DNA of 64,000 nucleotides, from positions 1,239,422 through 1,303,421 of the forward strand of contig VXAZ01004023.1 in NCBI GenBank assembly GCA_013399875.1, written 5' to 3'. Source of the stretch: Gymnorhina tibicen. Taxonomy: Eukaryota > Chordata > Aves > Passeriformes > Artamidae. The position numbers and the translations under genes were made by a program. Each line of letters opens with the position of its first letter. Positions within the stretch are counted from its first letter, which is position 1. Positions 51,301 through 63,895 of the stretch are shown here, in pieces. A model generated the notes under the pieces. It saw only the letters and a program-made list of their open reading frames with translations. It ran no database searches and was not told where the DNA came from.

Positions 51301-52350
51301 TGTGGTGGTTTAACACCAGCAGGAATTTAACCTCCAAATAAGCCACTCCCCTTCTCCACAGCCCTTCCAGTAAGGAAGGGACAGAAGCAGAGACTATGGG
51401 CTGAGATAATATACTGAAAGCAAAGAGCAATGGAATAAGAAATGCACAGTAACACCAGCAATATTAATAACAAAAGTATACGAAAAGAGGTTTTATCCTC
51501 AAGAAAGGTGTTCACTACCAGGAACAAAAACAAGATGATGAACACTCCCTGTAGGTGGCATCCTGTTGGCTTCCCCAGACAAAGATACAATGGCAATGTG
51601 CCATTCCTGCACACTGTGGCACACGGCCATCAGGAACAAAGGCAAGATGCTGCAGGGGCGAGGGGGCTCCCGCAGCTAGTGTTCTTCCCCTCCCAAGCCA
51701 AAACAGCAAAAAACAATGACAAACCCCCCAAAAGCTACATCTTCCAAGTCGGGCTGTGTCGCTGCTCTGCTGCACTCAGTTTTGCACAGGTGCCTGTTCT
51801 GCAGTTTCTATTGCTTTGCCATGCTGGAGGTTGGTCCCACAGGTCACTGTTCCTTTCCCACTGCTTCACTGTAATCCTTTCAGCTCAGCTTGGCTGGATT
51901 GGGCTCAGCTTAGCTCCTGGGGGCTGGGCTCCCTTCAGCTGGACTGGGGGTCCTCCCCACCAGTCCATTCCCTGCTGGCGCTGCCATCCAACACCCATCG
52001 ATTTGCGTTTCGCTGCTTTCCTTTCAGCACCACATTCTCCAACTACATTACGGAGAAAAGTGCAGAGGGACCTGCAGGGCAACAGAGGGACCAGATCCAC
52101 AGGGGCGAATCCCAACAGTCTGACTGCTGGAGAGAGAAAGAGACAAAACAGGGCCCGCTCTGGGGGCGGGCTGATTTTCTCCCCGAAGCCATGCCCGCAG
52201 TGATGGCGTGGGGGGTATAGAATCACACTTAGCCGTGCCCACACTACACCCCTGCGGTCAGGACAGTGCCCTGCTGTGTCGGGGTGGGGAAAGTTCGGGT
52301 CCAATTTAGGCACAAAACAACAAAGCCCTTCACAGCTGAACAGAACCAAC
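51301..52350 (-). mobile_element. solo LTR of an avian endogenous retrovirus, antisense
   Basis: The plus strand begins TGTGGTGGTTTAACACCAGC, the reverse complement of the 3' edge ('taaaccaccaca') of a widespread avian ERV LTR class. Next to it, on the minus strand, comes the U5-like order 'tatctcagcccatagtctct', 'gcttctgtcccttcc', 'gaaggggagtggcttatttg'. The 5' edge is less sure: minus-strand text starting TGTTGGTTCTGTTCAGCTG at 52351 resembles the usual TGT...TTTCAGCTG start. The flanks (GGAGG and TGGGC) do not form a clear target-site duplication. GC content is well above the surroundings. No gag, pol or env follows, so this is best read as a solo LTR. The longest open frames of the window (51442-52203, 51756-52220, 51885-52538) fall here in conflicting frames and are not genes. 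Confidence 0.7.
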
Positions 52351-55300
52351 ATGGGCACAAACACTCCTAGAGGCAGCTGAGCCAGTTGGTTCTCCAGCAC
52401 TAACTTGATCCATGGGAAACTCCAACAAAAACTAGGATTTCTGGTTTTTTCTTCAGGGGACACAAGGCACTTTGCCGTGGGCCAGGTGTATCCCAGGGGT
52501 TCTCTGAGGAGCACCAAAGGGTGATTCCAATTCAGCAAGAAGTTTCAGCTTGAAAATAAAAAAAACTTTTTCAGTTTCGTCCCTTTTCCTGATGCAGGCT
52601 TCTTTTCATCCTTATATTTGTCACAAATCCACAAAAAACCCACCCATTTCCAAGAGCAGTAGAAAGTACTTATTTATCTATTGAAATTTTGATACTACAA
52701 TTGCAAAGTATTGCAAATGGCCAGCTCCTTCTTTTTCACAGGGTTATGAATCAAGCATGTTCTTTTCAAGTAGCATGGAAACAGACATCGGTAAATCAAT
52801 CTGGACATATTAAAGGGTAAACCTTATTTATTCAAATATTACCTCTTTTCTCTGTGTCCGGCTTCTGGCAGACTGAAAGACTCAAAAAAAATTCACATAT
52901 CTAGAAAAGCCAAATTGTTTAAAAGCTTGAGAATTATTATTTTTTTGTGTCTCCCCAGGTGCCTGGATTGAGCAGAGGTTTAGATTTTGCCTCAGAACTG
53001 TTGTAAAAAGTTCATTTAAGTGAACTGCTATATTCATGAACAAAGAGACTTTTTACACTCAGTGACGTGGGTCATTAATTGGACATCTCATTCATCACAG
53101 ACCCTTACCAGAGAAAACAAAGAACAAGAACAAAAACAGGACCCTGGCTTTGTCAAAAAAAAAAAAAAAGTTTAAGGAATCTGCATTTAATCAAAACATG
53201 CAAAACAATCTCCAGATACTGTCTGGCAACAAATTTAGGATTTGCGGAGCTGAAGTGTTCATTTGCTTGGCTATAAATATTACATTGATGAAAGACAGTC
53301 CTAACTCTGTCTTCCACCACTTCACTTCTGATAGGGAAGTTAAGATTTTATGTGTTTGCTTAGAAACCCATTAGATCTAACCTTTCCAGGAGAATTACAA
53401 AGGGGAATGATAAATGGCCATGTATCAGTTCAGGGGAGGGAGAGGTTTCATCTGGGGTACTGCAGGGGTAAGTACTCAGTCTAGGCATATTTGATGTTAT
53501 CATTCATGATGTAGCATATAAATGAAAATCAAAGTTTACACTATGGTGGGAGGAACTGATCATGCTGGAGGAAAAAAATAATTAATATGACATCAAGTGG
53601 TTAGGAAGAGGAGCAAGAAAATAAGATTAAGAGTGGAAAAATGCAAGATACACCTGTGAGAAAACACTCCAAAGAGAGATTTAGTGGAAGGAAAAAAGCA
53701 ATAATGCAAGGGCTGAAGTTGAGCAGGATATTAGACATACACTTGCAACGACAACAACAAAAGCCAAATGAGCTGTTATGTTTTCACAGGCCTTAGCTCA
53801 CAACTGTGGAATTAGTAAACCTTTTCCATATGAATTGGCAGCAAAAAGACATTTAGAGAAAGGAGATGATCTGTGAAGTGTGTGAGCAGAGTTTTGTATA
53901 ACCAAGTCAGAGGTTGCTGACTCTTGCTGACTATTAGGTTCTGCAGCATCTTGGCAGAAAGATTTTCGGCTACCTATGCAAGCCTTGCGTCAGATCCCTC
54001 TACAAGCACAAATGTGATGTCTGCAGAAGGAAACAAGAATTTGGGGTTAAATTTTTGCACAATGGCATCTCCACTTCACTGCAGAATTTAACCATCAGTA
54101 AACATAGAAGAGAAAAATACTGAGCTGCATGCAAATAAAAATATCACAGATACAGTCTGTTCTGTGGACTTAGCTATGCATGGGCTGTGCTAATTACTAA
54201 TTTTTATTTGAGCATCTATATTGGTCTGAAACAATATCCTTGCAGTTGAACACTATCAAACGGAAGTATTTGGTGGTGGAGTTTGAATATTATTCTGAAT
54301 GCAAGTTCTTGGGAAAATATGGAGCAATACAATAAAACTTTATACAGCATTTTATTATATAAAGCACAACACCTTCTAAAAGAAACACCACACAACAGAG
54401 AACAATAAATAATAAAAAATGCCCAGGAATCAGAGAAAAATGGTGCAAAACCATCTTTTAATTGGTGACACCAAATGTATAAACATCACTCTTGCAAATG
54501 TTTGTTAAAATCTGTGTATTTACAGAACAGGGTATTTAGAATACTCACAATATTTTATCCTCCTTAGGATTAGTGGCTGCTATTAAAAAAAAAATAAATC
54601 ACATGAAGAATATTTTTTCTCGACTCAAATATAAATTTTCACACTTTGTCTAAAATTTTCCACACATAAACTCCTGGACACGTTTTACACCATGTTACCT
54701 GTTTAATAACTGCTCACAATCAACCTGGGAGAATAACACCAATTTATCAGGAACTGGGCTCAGCTATGAAAGATTATCAGAGAACACTATAAAAATGCTG
54801 CTGTTTGCAAGAGATCTCTAGGAACAGGACGTTATGCCCTGTAAAGCAGCTGGGGCAGTTTTATCAAGGTCAGATGGCATTTGAAGACAGAATCACAAAG
54901 AAACGTTTTAAAAAAGGCTTTTATAGAATGGTCTTGTTGTGAAAACACCTTAGGGACTTAAGTGCATGCATACATATGTTGCTTGATTTTATTTCCATGA
55001 CTTCACGTACAGTCACCTGGTTTACTAGTCAAAAAGTTTTCTTTCTTATCACTGGTGTTCCAAGACCTTACCGTACCTGGTACGGAACTCTGTGTTTCAT
55101 ACAGTGTGAAAATAAATCAGGCTTTTGTCAATTTCACTGAACATTAAAAAAAACCAGCAAAACCAGATCAAAGAATGAAGACATAAAATGCAGATTTAAA
55201 AAAATTCAAAATACATTCTTTTATAATTAATTCATTTTTAGTCTGTTAAGACAGGAATGTATTTGAACTGCTGTCCCTTTGAAGACAGACACTGAACCCA

Positions 55301-56209
55301 GCAATCCAGTGTAGTCTCTGAGGAACTAAGAGAGCAAAACCAGGGAGCCAAGCTCTAATGCAGCAAGACCAGGGAGGGGGAAGAAGTGTAGAGCAGTGCT
55401 TCAGCACAGTCCTGTTTCTAAGCTCCTTTCTCAAGGAAACAGCTATTGATTCTGCAGTCAGAGGTAGCCTTGCAGGAGGTAAACAATCCTGCTGGTAAAG
55501 TCTTGAGTCAGAGTTTTCTCCTTTTTTAGGTACATTGAGAAGCACACTTTTTAAAGATGGTTTAAAAGCATGCATGTAAATGAAAATGTGAAGACAAAAA
55601 CCATTCTATAAGGTGTTTTCTTACTTAAAAGCTGTACTTCTGACTTAGCCACTGTCCAAGGAATTACAATTGCAGCATTTTTTACATTCATTAAATTAAG
55701 ATACCAAGTTATTCCTTAAAATTGCCTTGATTATACTAAAGAGTTCTGGATTTTTAAGAATGAGTGCGTTATAGAACTACTCCAGCTACCAGACTAATTT
55801 TGCACTGATTCTCTGCATCTTCAAGTTTCCTTTTTGCAGTACAGTCAACAATACTAGAGTGATATATCCATCATTAATCACAGTATTGTCATCAATATGG
55901 TAACATTGTCTCTAAAGTCATAGAGCCCAAAGCGGCTTTACATCATGCTGTTATTTCATGTAGATCTGGCTGTTTATACTAATATCCCCTCCATCTTTCC
56001 TAGTCCTAGAGGACATGTTTGCAGGAGGAAATCCTATTTTAAGATTGGTTTCTTTGTTCCTAGAAGTATGACCTGAAATTCAGTTGTGTTAAAATGAGCT
56101 CATTTTCCCAGCATATTTTATCAGTCCCTGTGATTATTTTCTATTTACCTTTTACTTTTTAATTGTTTGCTAATGTTACCAGCACTGATTTTATACTGTT
56201 TTTCCTACC
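52351..56209. other. AT-rich unique DNA, no supported gene
   Basis: No gene is recognised. It contains an inverted pair of AGTTCA half-sites (53009-53026), an A15 run (53155-53169) and a CpG-bearing 15-base palindrome (55071-55085). Confidence 0.5.
53155..53169. repeat. A15 run
   Basis: Fifteen consecutive A. No transposon 3' end is seen upstream, so it is not taken as a retroposon tail. Confidence 0.85.
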
Positions 56210-56560
56210 ATCACCAAGGACAGCGTACATAGACAGAGAATAGATCCCAGAGGGACCCACTGGAAACCTCCTGTAGGACAATTATTTCAGTTTACAATTG
56301 CCTTTTACATTCTGTTGGTATCCGGGCTTAACCTGTACAATATTTCCTGTACGTATCACATATACTGTATCATACCAAAATATTATGGGAGACTAGATTC
56401 TTCATGGGTATTTGGTATTTCAGCACACTTTTCTTATCAATCCAATTTGTGAATTTAACAAACCAATTTTTGACAGATCTATTTTCATGCAAACCTTGCT
56501 GAATGTCATCAATAATTACATTTTTTTCATTTTTTTGCTTTTTTTTTTTCAGCTGGATTT
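56210..56560 (-). mobile_element. possible ancient CR1 fragment, antisense
   Basis: The plus strand holds 'agatcccagagggacccact' followed by 'ggaaacctcctg', and farther on 'catgcaaaccttgctgaatg', which parallel the antisense order of a CR1 ORF2 region ('gatccctg...ggaccccact...' then 'aatccatgctgactg'). The text between is too diverged to follow. Recognition is from family layout only. Confidence 0.4.
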
Positions 56561-59337
56561 CCTGGATCAACATTTTCCAGGTCATGCTATTTACCCTTTT
56601 GACAGTAAATGAAAAACAAATAAAAGAAACTAAATGCACAAACAGAGAAAGATACTAGATAAAGACAAGGTGTATGAATTTACATTGAGGAATTTTTTGA
56701 ATTTATCATTATAATGAGAGGTTCAATTTCATTAACTGGTAAGACTTTATCATATGATTTTAGTACTATAGCATTTTATGTAGAAGTTAAAATAAGATTT
56801 ATATTTTCATTTAATTTTTTTGTTGCTGCTGGGAAGAATTTAATATGTGTGTACATATATTATTTAAGTAAAGCACATATATTATTAAGTAGAATTAGAA
56901 CATAACACACATTTAACATCCATGTTCTTTAAATATATTTATTCTATTGGAAGATAGAGACTGACAGTATTTGTCAGATGACAATCTTTACACATGATTT
57001 GTTCATATTACTTTGGACAGGACTTAGAATTCAACTACAGTACACAAAACAGCATTCAAAATACCTTTATTTTTATTAAGTATTGCTATTTGCCTGTGCT
57101 GGGCACCATGAGAGAAGAAAGAAATTGTTAGGAGATTTTTTTTTCTCATCTTAAAATACATGTGATTTAGGAAGTGTTGTTTATGAATAATAAGTCTACA
57201 GCATCGAGAAACTTCTTTACGCTTCATCACCTAAGCAGGACTGTCATCTTTGACTCTTTTTGGTTCTCTGCAGCCTTGAGATGGTTGCAAATCCCTCAAG
57301 AGTGTCATAACTCTGAACTGTAAGTATTTGATGATTTTGTAGGAAATGGTCAAAGGTACAGAGTGATTTACAGCAGCACTCTTGTAAGAATCCAGCTGAT
57401 TGAATAACAGTAAATATATCCTGTCAAGGAATTATTAAAAGGAAAAATTTATACACAGTGAACAGAACATATCAATAGGACAACTTTTAAACAGTACTAT
57501 TGAAAATGAAGGGAAAAAGAGGTATTCAAAAGGAAATACTTTTAAATACTTGTAAAATGGAAATTAGCTTTTTAAAATTTCCTCTCAAGAAATTCTAAAA
57601 GCAAAGTTTGTACGAATATAAAGTTGGTTGTCAGTACTGACATTATGCTACATACTGTTATAATGCAAAAAAATCTATTACCACTTCTTTGGGTTAGTCA
57701 GTGAGCTTTCTTACTGTTTTAAAATACAATCAAGAGAAAAAAAGCTGCAAACCTTGGGGAAAAAAGCAGTCTGAAGCAAACAGGAGCTTTTTCTATTGTC
57801 TTCAATGCACTCCAGAAGCAAACTCAGTTGGCCTTCATATTAGGACTTGATTTTCTTTCACTCAGTTATTTTCAGACACATTTCAGGTCTCCACAGATTC
57901 AGTCACAGGGTCCCGGGTATGAGTGTTCTCACTGAAGTTACAAGTCACGAATTTCACTTTGGTGCAGGACAGAAGAGAGGTCTCCTTGGTGCAGGAAACT
58001 CACCCATGCCTCTTTTGGCCCTGCAACAGACTCAGAAACTAAAGTTTCAGTTAAAGTTTCCCTCTAAATCCACAGACAGCAGAAATACATTGATGGTATT
58101 TTGGGCTAAAGCAAGTGGTTCCACTGCTGGTTTTAGTATCATACAGGACATTGTTGAATGTTAAACATGAGTATTAAACATGCTTGCAGTTTCAAGAATT
58201 CTTCCAAGATTGTTTCAGAAATTTGCAGGTTTTGAATTCAGTCTATCACAATTCTGTCACAAGACACAAGATAGGATAGAGTAACAGAAATTTTTTAAGG
58301 TGAACTACTTTTAATGGGATTCGAGTGCCCACGATGTTTGGAAATCTTAGCCAGCATTCTTTGCATTAGGAGCAAATGATCTAAGTATTTTGGAAGAAAG
58401 TGACACTTCCTCAAATGTTTATTCCCAGTGAGCATTCAGACAGCACACTAGAGTTTGCAATACCATAAACAGTTGAAAAAAGACCAATCAATCCACCAAA
58501 CCTTAGTGCCTTCTGAAAGGCTTTATAGTATGGTGTAGATTCAAATACAGATTGCAAAGATGTTATATCCTGGAAAGTTTATTCCCAAGTCAGAAGTCAG
58601 AAAATGTTTATAGTGCCTGTGGGCATTGAAAAAAGATGAATACAATCAAAAGCTCCAGAGTTGTTTCCCTGTTATTTTTATGATTAATACTGTATCTAAA
58701 GCAAAGACTATAGAAAAGTGTGAGGGGAAAAAAGTACTTACCAGCTGCCAGATCACTTTGGAAGCTGATCAGACATTTCCAGTTTTGCTGTGCCTTTCTT
58801 TCCCCTTTCCTTTCAACATAAAACATTGCAAAACATTGCAATTTTAAAGAACAAAGTGAGGGGAAGATAATCCCAGCCACCCAGAAACATGCCCTAGATC
58901 ACATGGGAAGATCATGGAAGGAGGGAGAGAGAAGTGTACGTCTGAGATATATAGCTTGTGTTTATAAAAGCAACAGTAAAAAGCAGAGGCCCTTGTAGAC
59001 TCATGAACAATGAAATTATGACAGTCCAGTTTGGGCTTTCTCTACATATTCAGATACTACTTAGAGTTACACCAGCATCTACTTCATCTGCCAGCTGAAG
59101 TGTATCATGTTACATAGCAGTTACAGCTCAAAATATAAATTCATTTCAAGGTCTCGTGGTTTGGAAAATTTGCAAAGAGATATCCACCAGCAGCTGAGTT
59201 ACACAGGGACATCAAGGCTTCATGTCATAATTATTACACTTCCAGCGTCCAAACAAGCCGGATGTCTCTTCAGAAGAAATAAGCCTAAAACCTAGGCCAG
59301 ACAGACATGGGAGATTTGGGAAACAGAGAAAACATAC

Positions 59338-59442
59338 CAGCATTTTGTCTTGGTTTTTGATGACTTCGTCAACAATAATGTCTGTTTGTTTCACGAGGAC
59401 CTTTATCAGCATTAGAGCAGTCAGAACCAGATCTGGTGTGAC
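59338..59442 (-). other. possible minus-strand exon
   Basis: On the minus strand 105 bases are open in phase 0 and end at a good donor (CTG, then GTATGT). The upstream acceptor is weak (catcctgagag). The 35 residues include VTPDLVLTALMLIKVLV and TDIIVDEVIKNQDKML, an amphipathic pattern, and the piece keeps CpGs (CTCGTG, GACGAA) in a CpG-poor area. The frame is closed by a stop just upstream. No family is recognised. Confidence 0.25.
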
Positions 59443-61027
59443 CTCTCAGGATGATGACTCAAGGCAGCAATGGGGGTCTCAGGTTCCCCTGCAATTCCTG
59501 GGACTGGTGGCCTGCCACCCATTCCAGGAGGAGGCCATCTACCTTGGACTGCACCCATCCAAGGGCAAAATGCTTCACTCCTTGCTGGTGACACAATTTC
59601 ATTTCATGTTCCATTGTTTCAGTGGGAAATAAAGAAAGTTGCTATGGCAAGTGCCCGTTTCTGAGTGCAGCCGTCTCACAGGGTTCTTGTCTCTCTCTGT
59701 CCACATTGTTGTTTGAAACTGTCTTCAAAGTGAGGACAGACAGAGGTGAGAAACCACTGCCACCTACAGAAATAGTTAACTAAGTCACAAGCTCATTTTT
59801 ACACGAGGCTTTGCTTGAAAAGGGCTGCATGGATCAGTCCTTCAGCAAACTCTGGAACGCTTCTGAAGGAAAACTGCTTAATTCAAAGATTTGTGGCAGG
59901 AATTAACACCTCAGCTTCTCAACCATCTCAAAGTAGGTGCCAAGGATCACTCTGAAGGAGCTGTAAAGACAAAAATTCCATAGGACATTGTGCTAAAGTG
60001 CAGGGGACAGATCAGCTTTTGCATTTTGACTCAGCTTGTGCCTTCATAGCTGTGAGCAAATCTTTCGATCTCTGTGCTTCTATTCTTATCTCTAGAAATT
60101 TTCTTTTTCTGGTCAGACTGGTTTTCAGAGAGACAGCGTCTCTCAGCAAGTACAGCATTGTCACTGATTACAGTGTTAGCAAAATTTGGCATTGGCTACA
60201 ATTTCACCCCAAGATCTACACAGTTCTTTGGGAATAGAACTGTTAGACATTTATGTTATGTTAATGAATACCAAAAGATGTGGAAATCTAAAAAATAGAT
60301 TTGATAAAACAGGAAGGAATAATCTGTACTTGCTAAAATATGTACAGTCTTTCTCTCTAACTTCTTATTTTCTTTCTCTGATTAGCACTTTGTGATGAAA
60401 TGCATTGTAAACGGATCAACATTATTATTCCATTCACATTTTTTAAATGTTAATAAACTTTTTTCATGTTGCAAATCAACAAAACTGATTTATAAAATCT
60501 TTCCGATTAGAAGATAAGGACACAGCCTCACAAAAACATTTGGCTGGTTGATCTAGCATTAACAATCATGTTTAGGAAACAATTTAACAGCTACGAAACA
60601 CAACCTTGTAAGCATTAGGCATAAGTGTTATGTGTTTCTACTATAATTAATTTCCAAATAAAACATTGCATTGTTTGTATATAATAAAAATAAATAATAA
60701 ATTGTATTCTTTGACAAAATAAGGTATCACAAATACTAGGAGGAGAAGGAGGAGCCAGGGTTTATCCACAAAATTAGGGCTGAAAAGTTTCTGACAATAA
60801 AACCAACTGTGGAGTTTTTAATTGGAGCAGCAGTAGGAGAAGGGATTGCTTGTATCAACAATTTTTGTATTATAAAATACAAGTATTAGTGGACAACAGC
60901 AAATTTTAAACAATTGCATTTGAATTGGGGCCACGGGCTCCAAAAGTCAACTTTAGGAAGAAAGGCAAATTAGCCATTCTCCCCAGTGTTCCTTCCTTCG
61001 TGCTGAGAAAAGCATGAAATAAAACGC

Positions 61028-61046
61028 CACACACACACACACACAC
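61028..61046. repeat. (CA)9 microsatellite
   Basis: Nine perfect CA units plus one C, the only dinucleotide CA microsatellite of note in the window. Confidence 0.9.
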
Positions 61047-63836
61047 CCAGAGCTAAAAAATAAAATAAAATCTAATATTCTTCAAGGGAATTGGTTCAAA
61101 TAAAATGACTGCAGCCTTTAAAAATGAAAAAGGTAGCAAATCAGCCCTTGCATTTCCTTTTATGTAGCCTTGAGCACTTTTCCTAGGATATGAAGTTATG
61201 CTGATGGCTCTAATTTCCCATGGTAAGCCCTGGCCCTATTCCATCCCCTGGAAGACATTAATTCCCCACAAATTTTCAGGCATCATCTCCAGTGGCTCAG
61301 CCATTGCCTTGGACAATGGTCTAAGCACTGCAGACTGGATTCCATCAAACTCAAAAGAGTGCAGAAAATATAGTTGTACTCTACAGTTTTCCTACAGAAG
61401 TAATAGAAGGTAAAAAAAAAAGAGTTGCACAAAATGTTTTATGAGGTAAACATTCTAAGGCATAATAAGATTCAGCTAAAACAAAAGCTATGTCCCAAAA
61501 TGTACATAAATATAGAAATAAAGAAGGAGTTCTCAAAAATGTGTTTCAACCCCTAAAATGCATATGATAATTAATTTTTCATTATAGCAAGGAATAGAAA
61601 AAGAAAATCAGGAAAGTAGGTAACATCAAGTTACAATCATGTAAAGGCAATTTGTTAAGCGTAGTAGGTTTTCCATGATTTAATTTACAAGACTTTCAAA
61701 TTGCTGTGTGTTTGCCGATCTTGTCTGTGAAAATTTTCATAGTTGGCCATTCTACACTGAAAATGAGTAATCTGAATACAGACAATATTTATTTTAATTC
61801 AAGGAAGTGTTGCTTTGGCTTCTTTAATTAACCAGAAATCCCTAACACCAACTGTAGCATGTCCAGTTTTATAGGATACCACGTGGAGCCTGATCTGATC
61901 AACGGCCCTTCCCTTACACAATAAAAAAGTAGGAGCTCCATGCCTAGCATTGTATCCTTGCACTGTAAGAGTTTCATACCCTTATGAAATCCCATCTCAC
62001 CTACTGCATGTGGCAGAACCTCACCTTTAGGTCAGGTTCAAATTCTCTCTTTTGTGCATTTCTATGTGAACTATGTTTTATGTTAAGAAAATATTTGTGG
62101 AAGGCAAAACGAGAAGTGCTGTGAATCCTCCTGCAGCGTGAGAAAGCTGCCTCCAGTGTTCATGCAGCATACCAAAACAGCTATCATGGATGTTTTGTAA
62201 AAAACCCAACCAAAACCTCTTGAATTAGCTACCCTGTGACAGTGGCAATAGCATGCCAGCTGTGCATGGATTGAGACATGAATTTCTGACCACTGGAATT
62301 GTTCCTTGTGTGTGTTGTGATGCTTTCTACAGGCTCTCAGAGATGTGCATATGATCCATGTGGAACCTTAGCATAACTGTCAGGGATATCTCCATATATC
62401 TGCCTCATTCACAAAGCAGTTTCAAACACAGTGGCCCATTTATAACTCCCTCAATTAAATGATCTTTGCTAAGGATTTACAAAACATGTAAATTCAGGGA
62501 GAATGCAATAAAAAACCCCAAGTCCTGCAGGCAATTCCCCAACTTTCCACTGGTTCATAAATAAATTTACAACAGCAGTTCCCAAACTATAGTTCACAGC
62601 TAGCCAGTGATCTGATGATCTGGTCCACAGAGTGATGCCAATTTTGTCCTGTTTTTAAGTAAGTAATGATGATAAGGGTGCATGACAATTTGTGGAAAAG
62701 ATGTGGTCTTGCTGTGGGTCTGGGATACCTCCACCCCTGCTCTCCCATAAGAACAGTCCTGTTGTCTGTGCTGATAAATGGATCTAAGGGACTCACAGCA
62801 GAGCACAGTGCTGGATATCATCTCAGGAAGATGTTTTCCAGAGACCTGAGGGATGTGCCTCCTCCAAATTTGGCTGGCACTTGCATGCCTGTACACCCTG
62901 GCTGAACTGCAAATGGAAGTGTCTTGATGGAACACACTGACAGGGAAAACCAGCAGCAGTGGTTTGACCTGGCTCACTCAGAACATAAAAATTCATAATC
63001 ATCCCAGAGCATGTGGAATCCAACAAATCATCTCTAGAGTTAAAATGTCTAAGAAGGCATTATGGACGTTACAAACAAATTAACAGACATAGTCAGCCAG
63101 ATCATCAGCTGGTAGAAGTTGGCAGAAATCCACTGTAGCAACATAAGTTTTGTAGAACTAACCTGAATTACGCCAGCTGAAAGATTTAGTTTATTTTTTT
63201 CTGCCATTGTGCACATGGAATAACCTGAGTAATTAAGCCTTTCTTGGTTTGGGTTTTGGGGTTTTTCAGCTTTTGATTTTTGTATGTATCTTGTCTTTAT
63301 ATACACATGCATGCAAATAAATTAAAGGGTCAACCCTCTCTTCCATCTGCTCTACAGCAAACCATTTGTTGCTCTTTAAATGACAGCTGCTTGGCCCAGG
63401 AACAAACTTGGCTGCCACTATGCAACACCCATGTGTGCTGCTGGCACAGCAGCTCAACCCCCAGCTCCACACCACCCGCCCACCCCTGGCCAGCCCGTGC
63501 CCTGCCCTGGCACCTCGCCTGCTGTGCTCGGTAGGCAATGCTCAGGTGTCACTGCAGAGCTCCCTTGAACAAAAAACATTTCCCCCTGTTGTTCGTATTT
63601 TCCATGTTATTATAGCAAGGGCAGGAGGTCCTGGTCTACAACCATGCCTATGTTCCAAAATAAGAATAGCCTAAGAATCACCTTAACGTGTCTAGGACAA
63701 GTTCATAATTTCAGATGTAGGAAACTCTAAAAGCTCCACAGAACTGAAGCAGTGGTGCCCACAATAGGGGGTTTATCAAATTTCTGTATTAGGAACTTGC
63801 CATTAAGTTTTATTAATTAAAATTATCTGCTCTTAC

Positions 63837-63895
63837 CCTCTTGAATTAATAAAATGCGGCTGGCATTCACTGCAATATTACAGGCCATGGCTGTT
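63837..63895 (-). other. possible minus-strand exon
   Basis: A strong acceptor (gcaactgtattttcag) and a good donor (AGG, then GTAAGA) frame 59 bases. After the first base they are open for 19 codons (TAMACNIAVNASRILLIQE), leaving one base. It is short, so chance is a serious explanation. Confidence 0.2.

Noticed and set aside
51442..52203. Longest open frame of the window (253 codons, plus strand)
   Set aside because: It lies inside the GC-rich LTR, conflicts with equally long frames on the other strand and in another frame, and matches no retroviral protein domain.
53155..53169. A15 run as a retroposon tail
   Set aside because: No retroposed body or target-site duplication is recognisable next to it.
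54549..54579. 31-base minus-strand segment with a very strong acceptor and donor
   Set aside because: Too short to carry coding evidence, and its phase does not join the next open segment without a stop.
57274..57319. Plus-strand 46-base segment between a good acceptor (ttctctgcag) and donor (GTAAGTAT)
   Set aside because: Short, with only one open frame and no partner exons. Such pairs are expected by chance.
62574..62650. Text resembling a hAT-type terminal ('cagcagttcccaaactatag')
   Set aside because: Only the first bases resemble such termini. No matching opposite end or target-site duplication was found.
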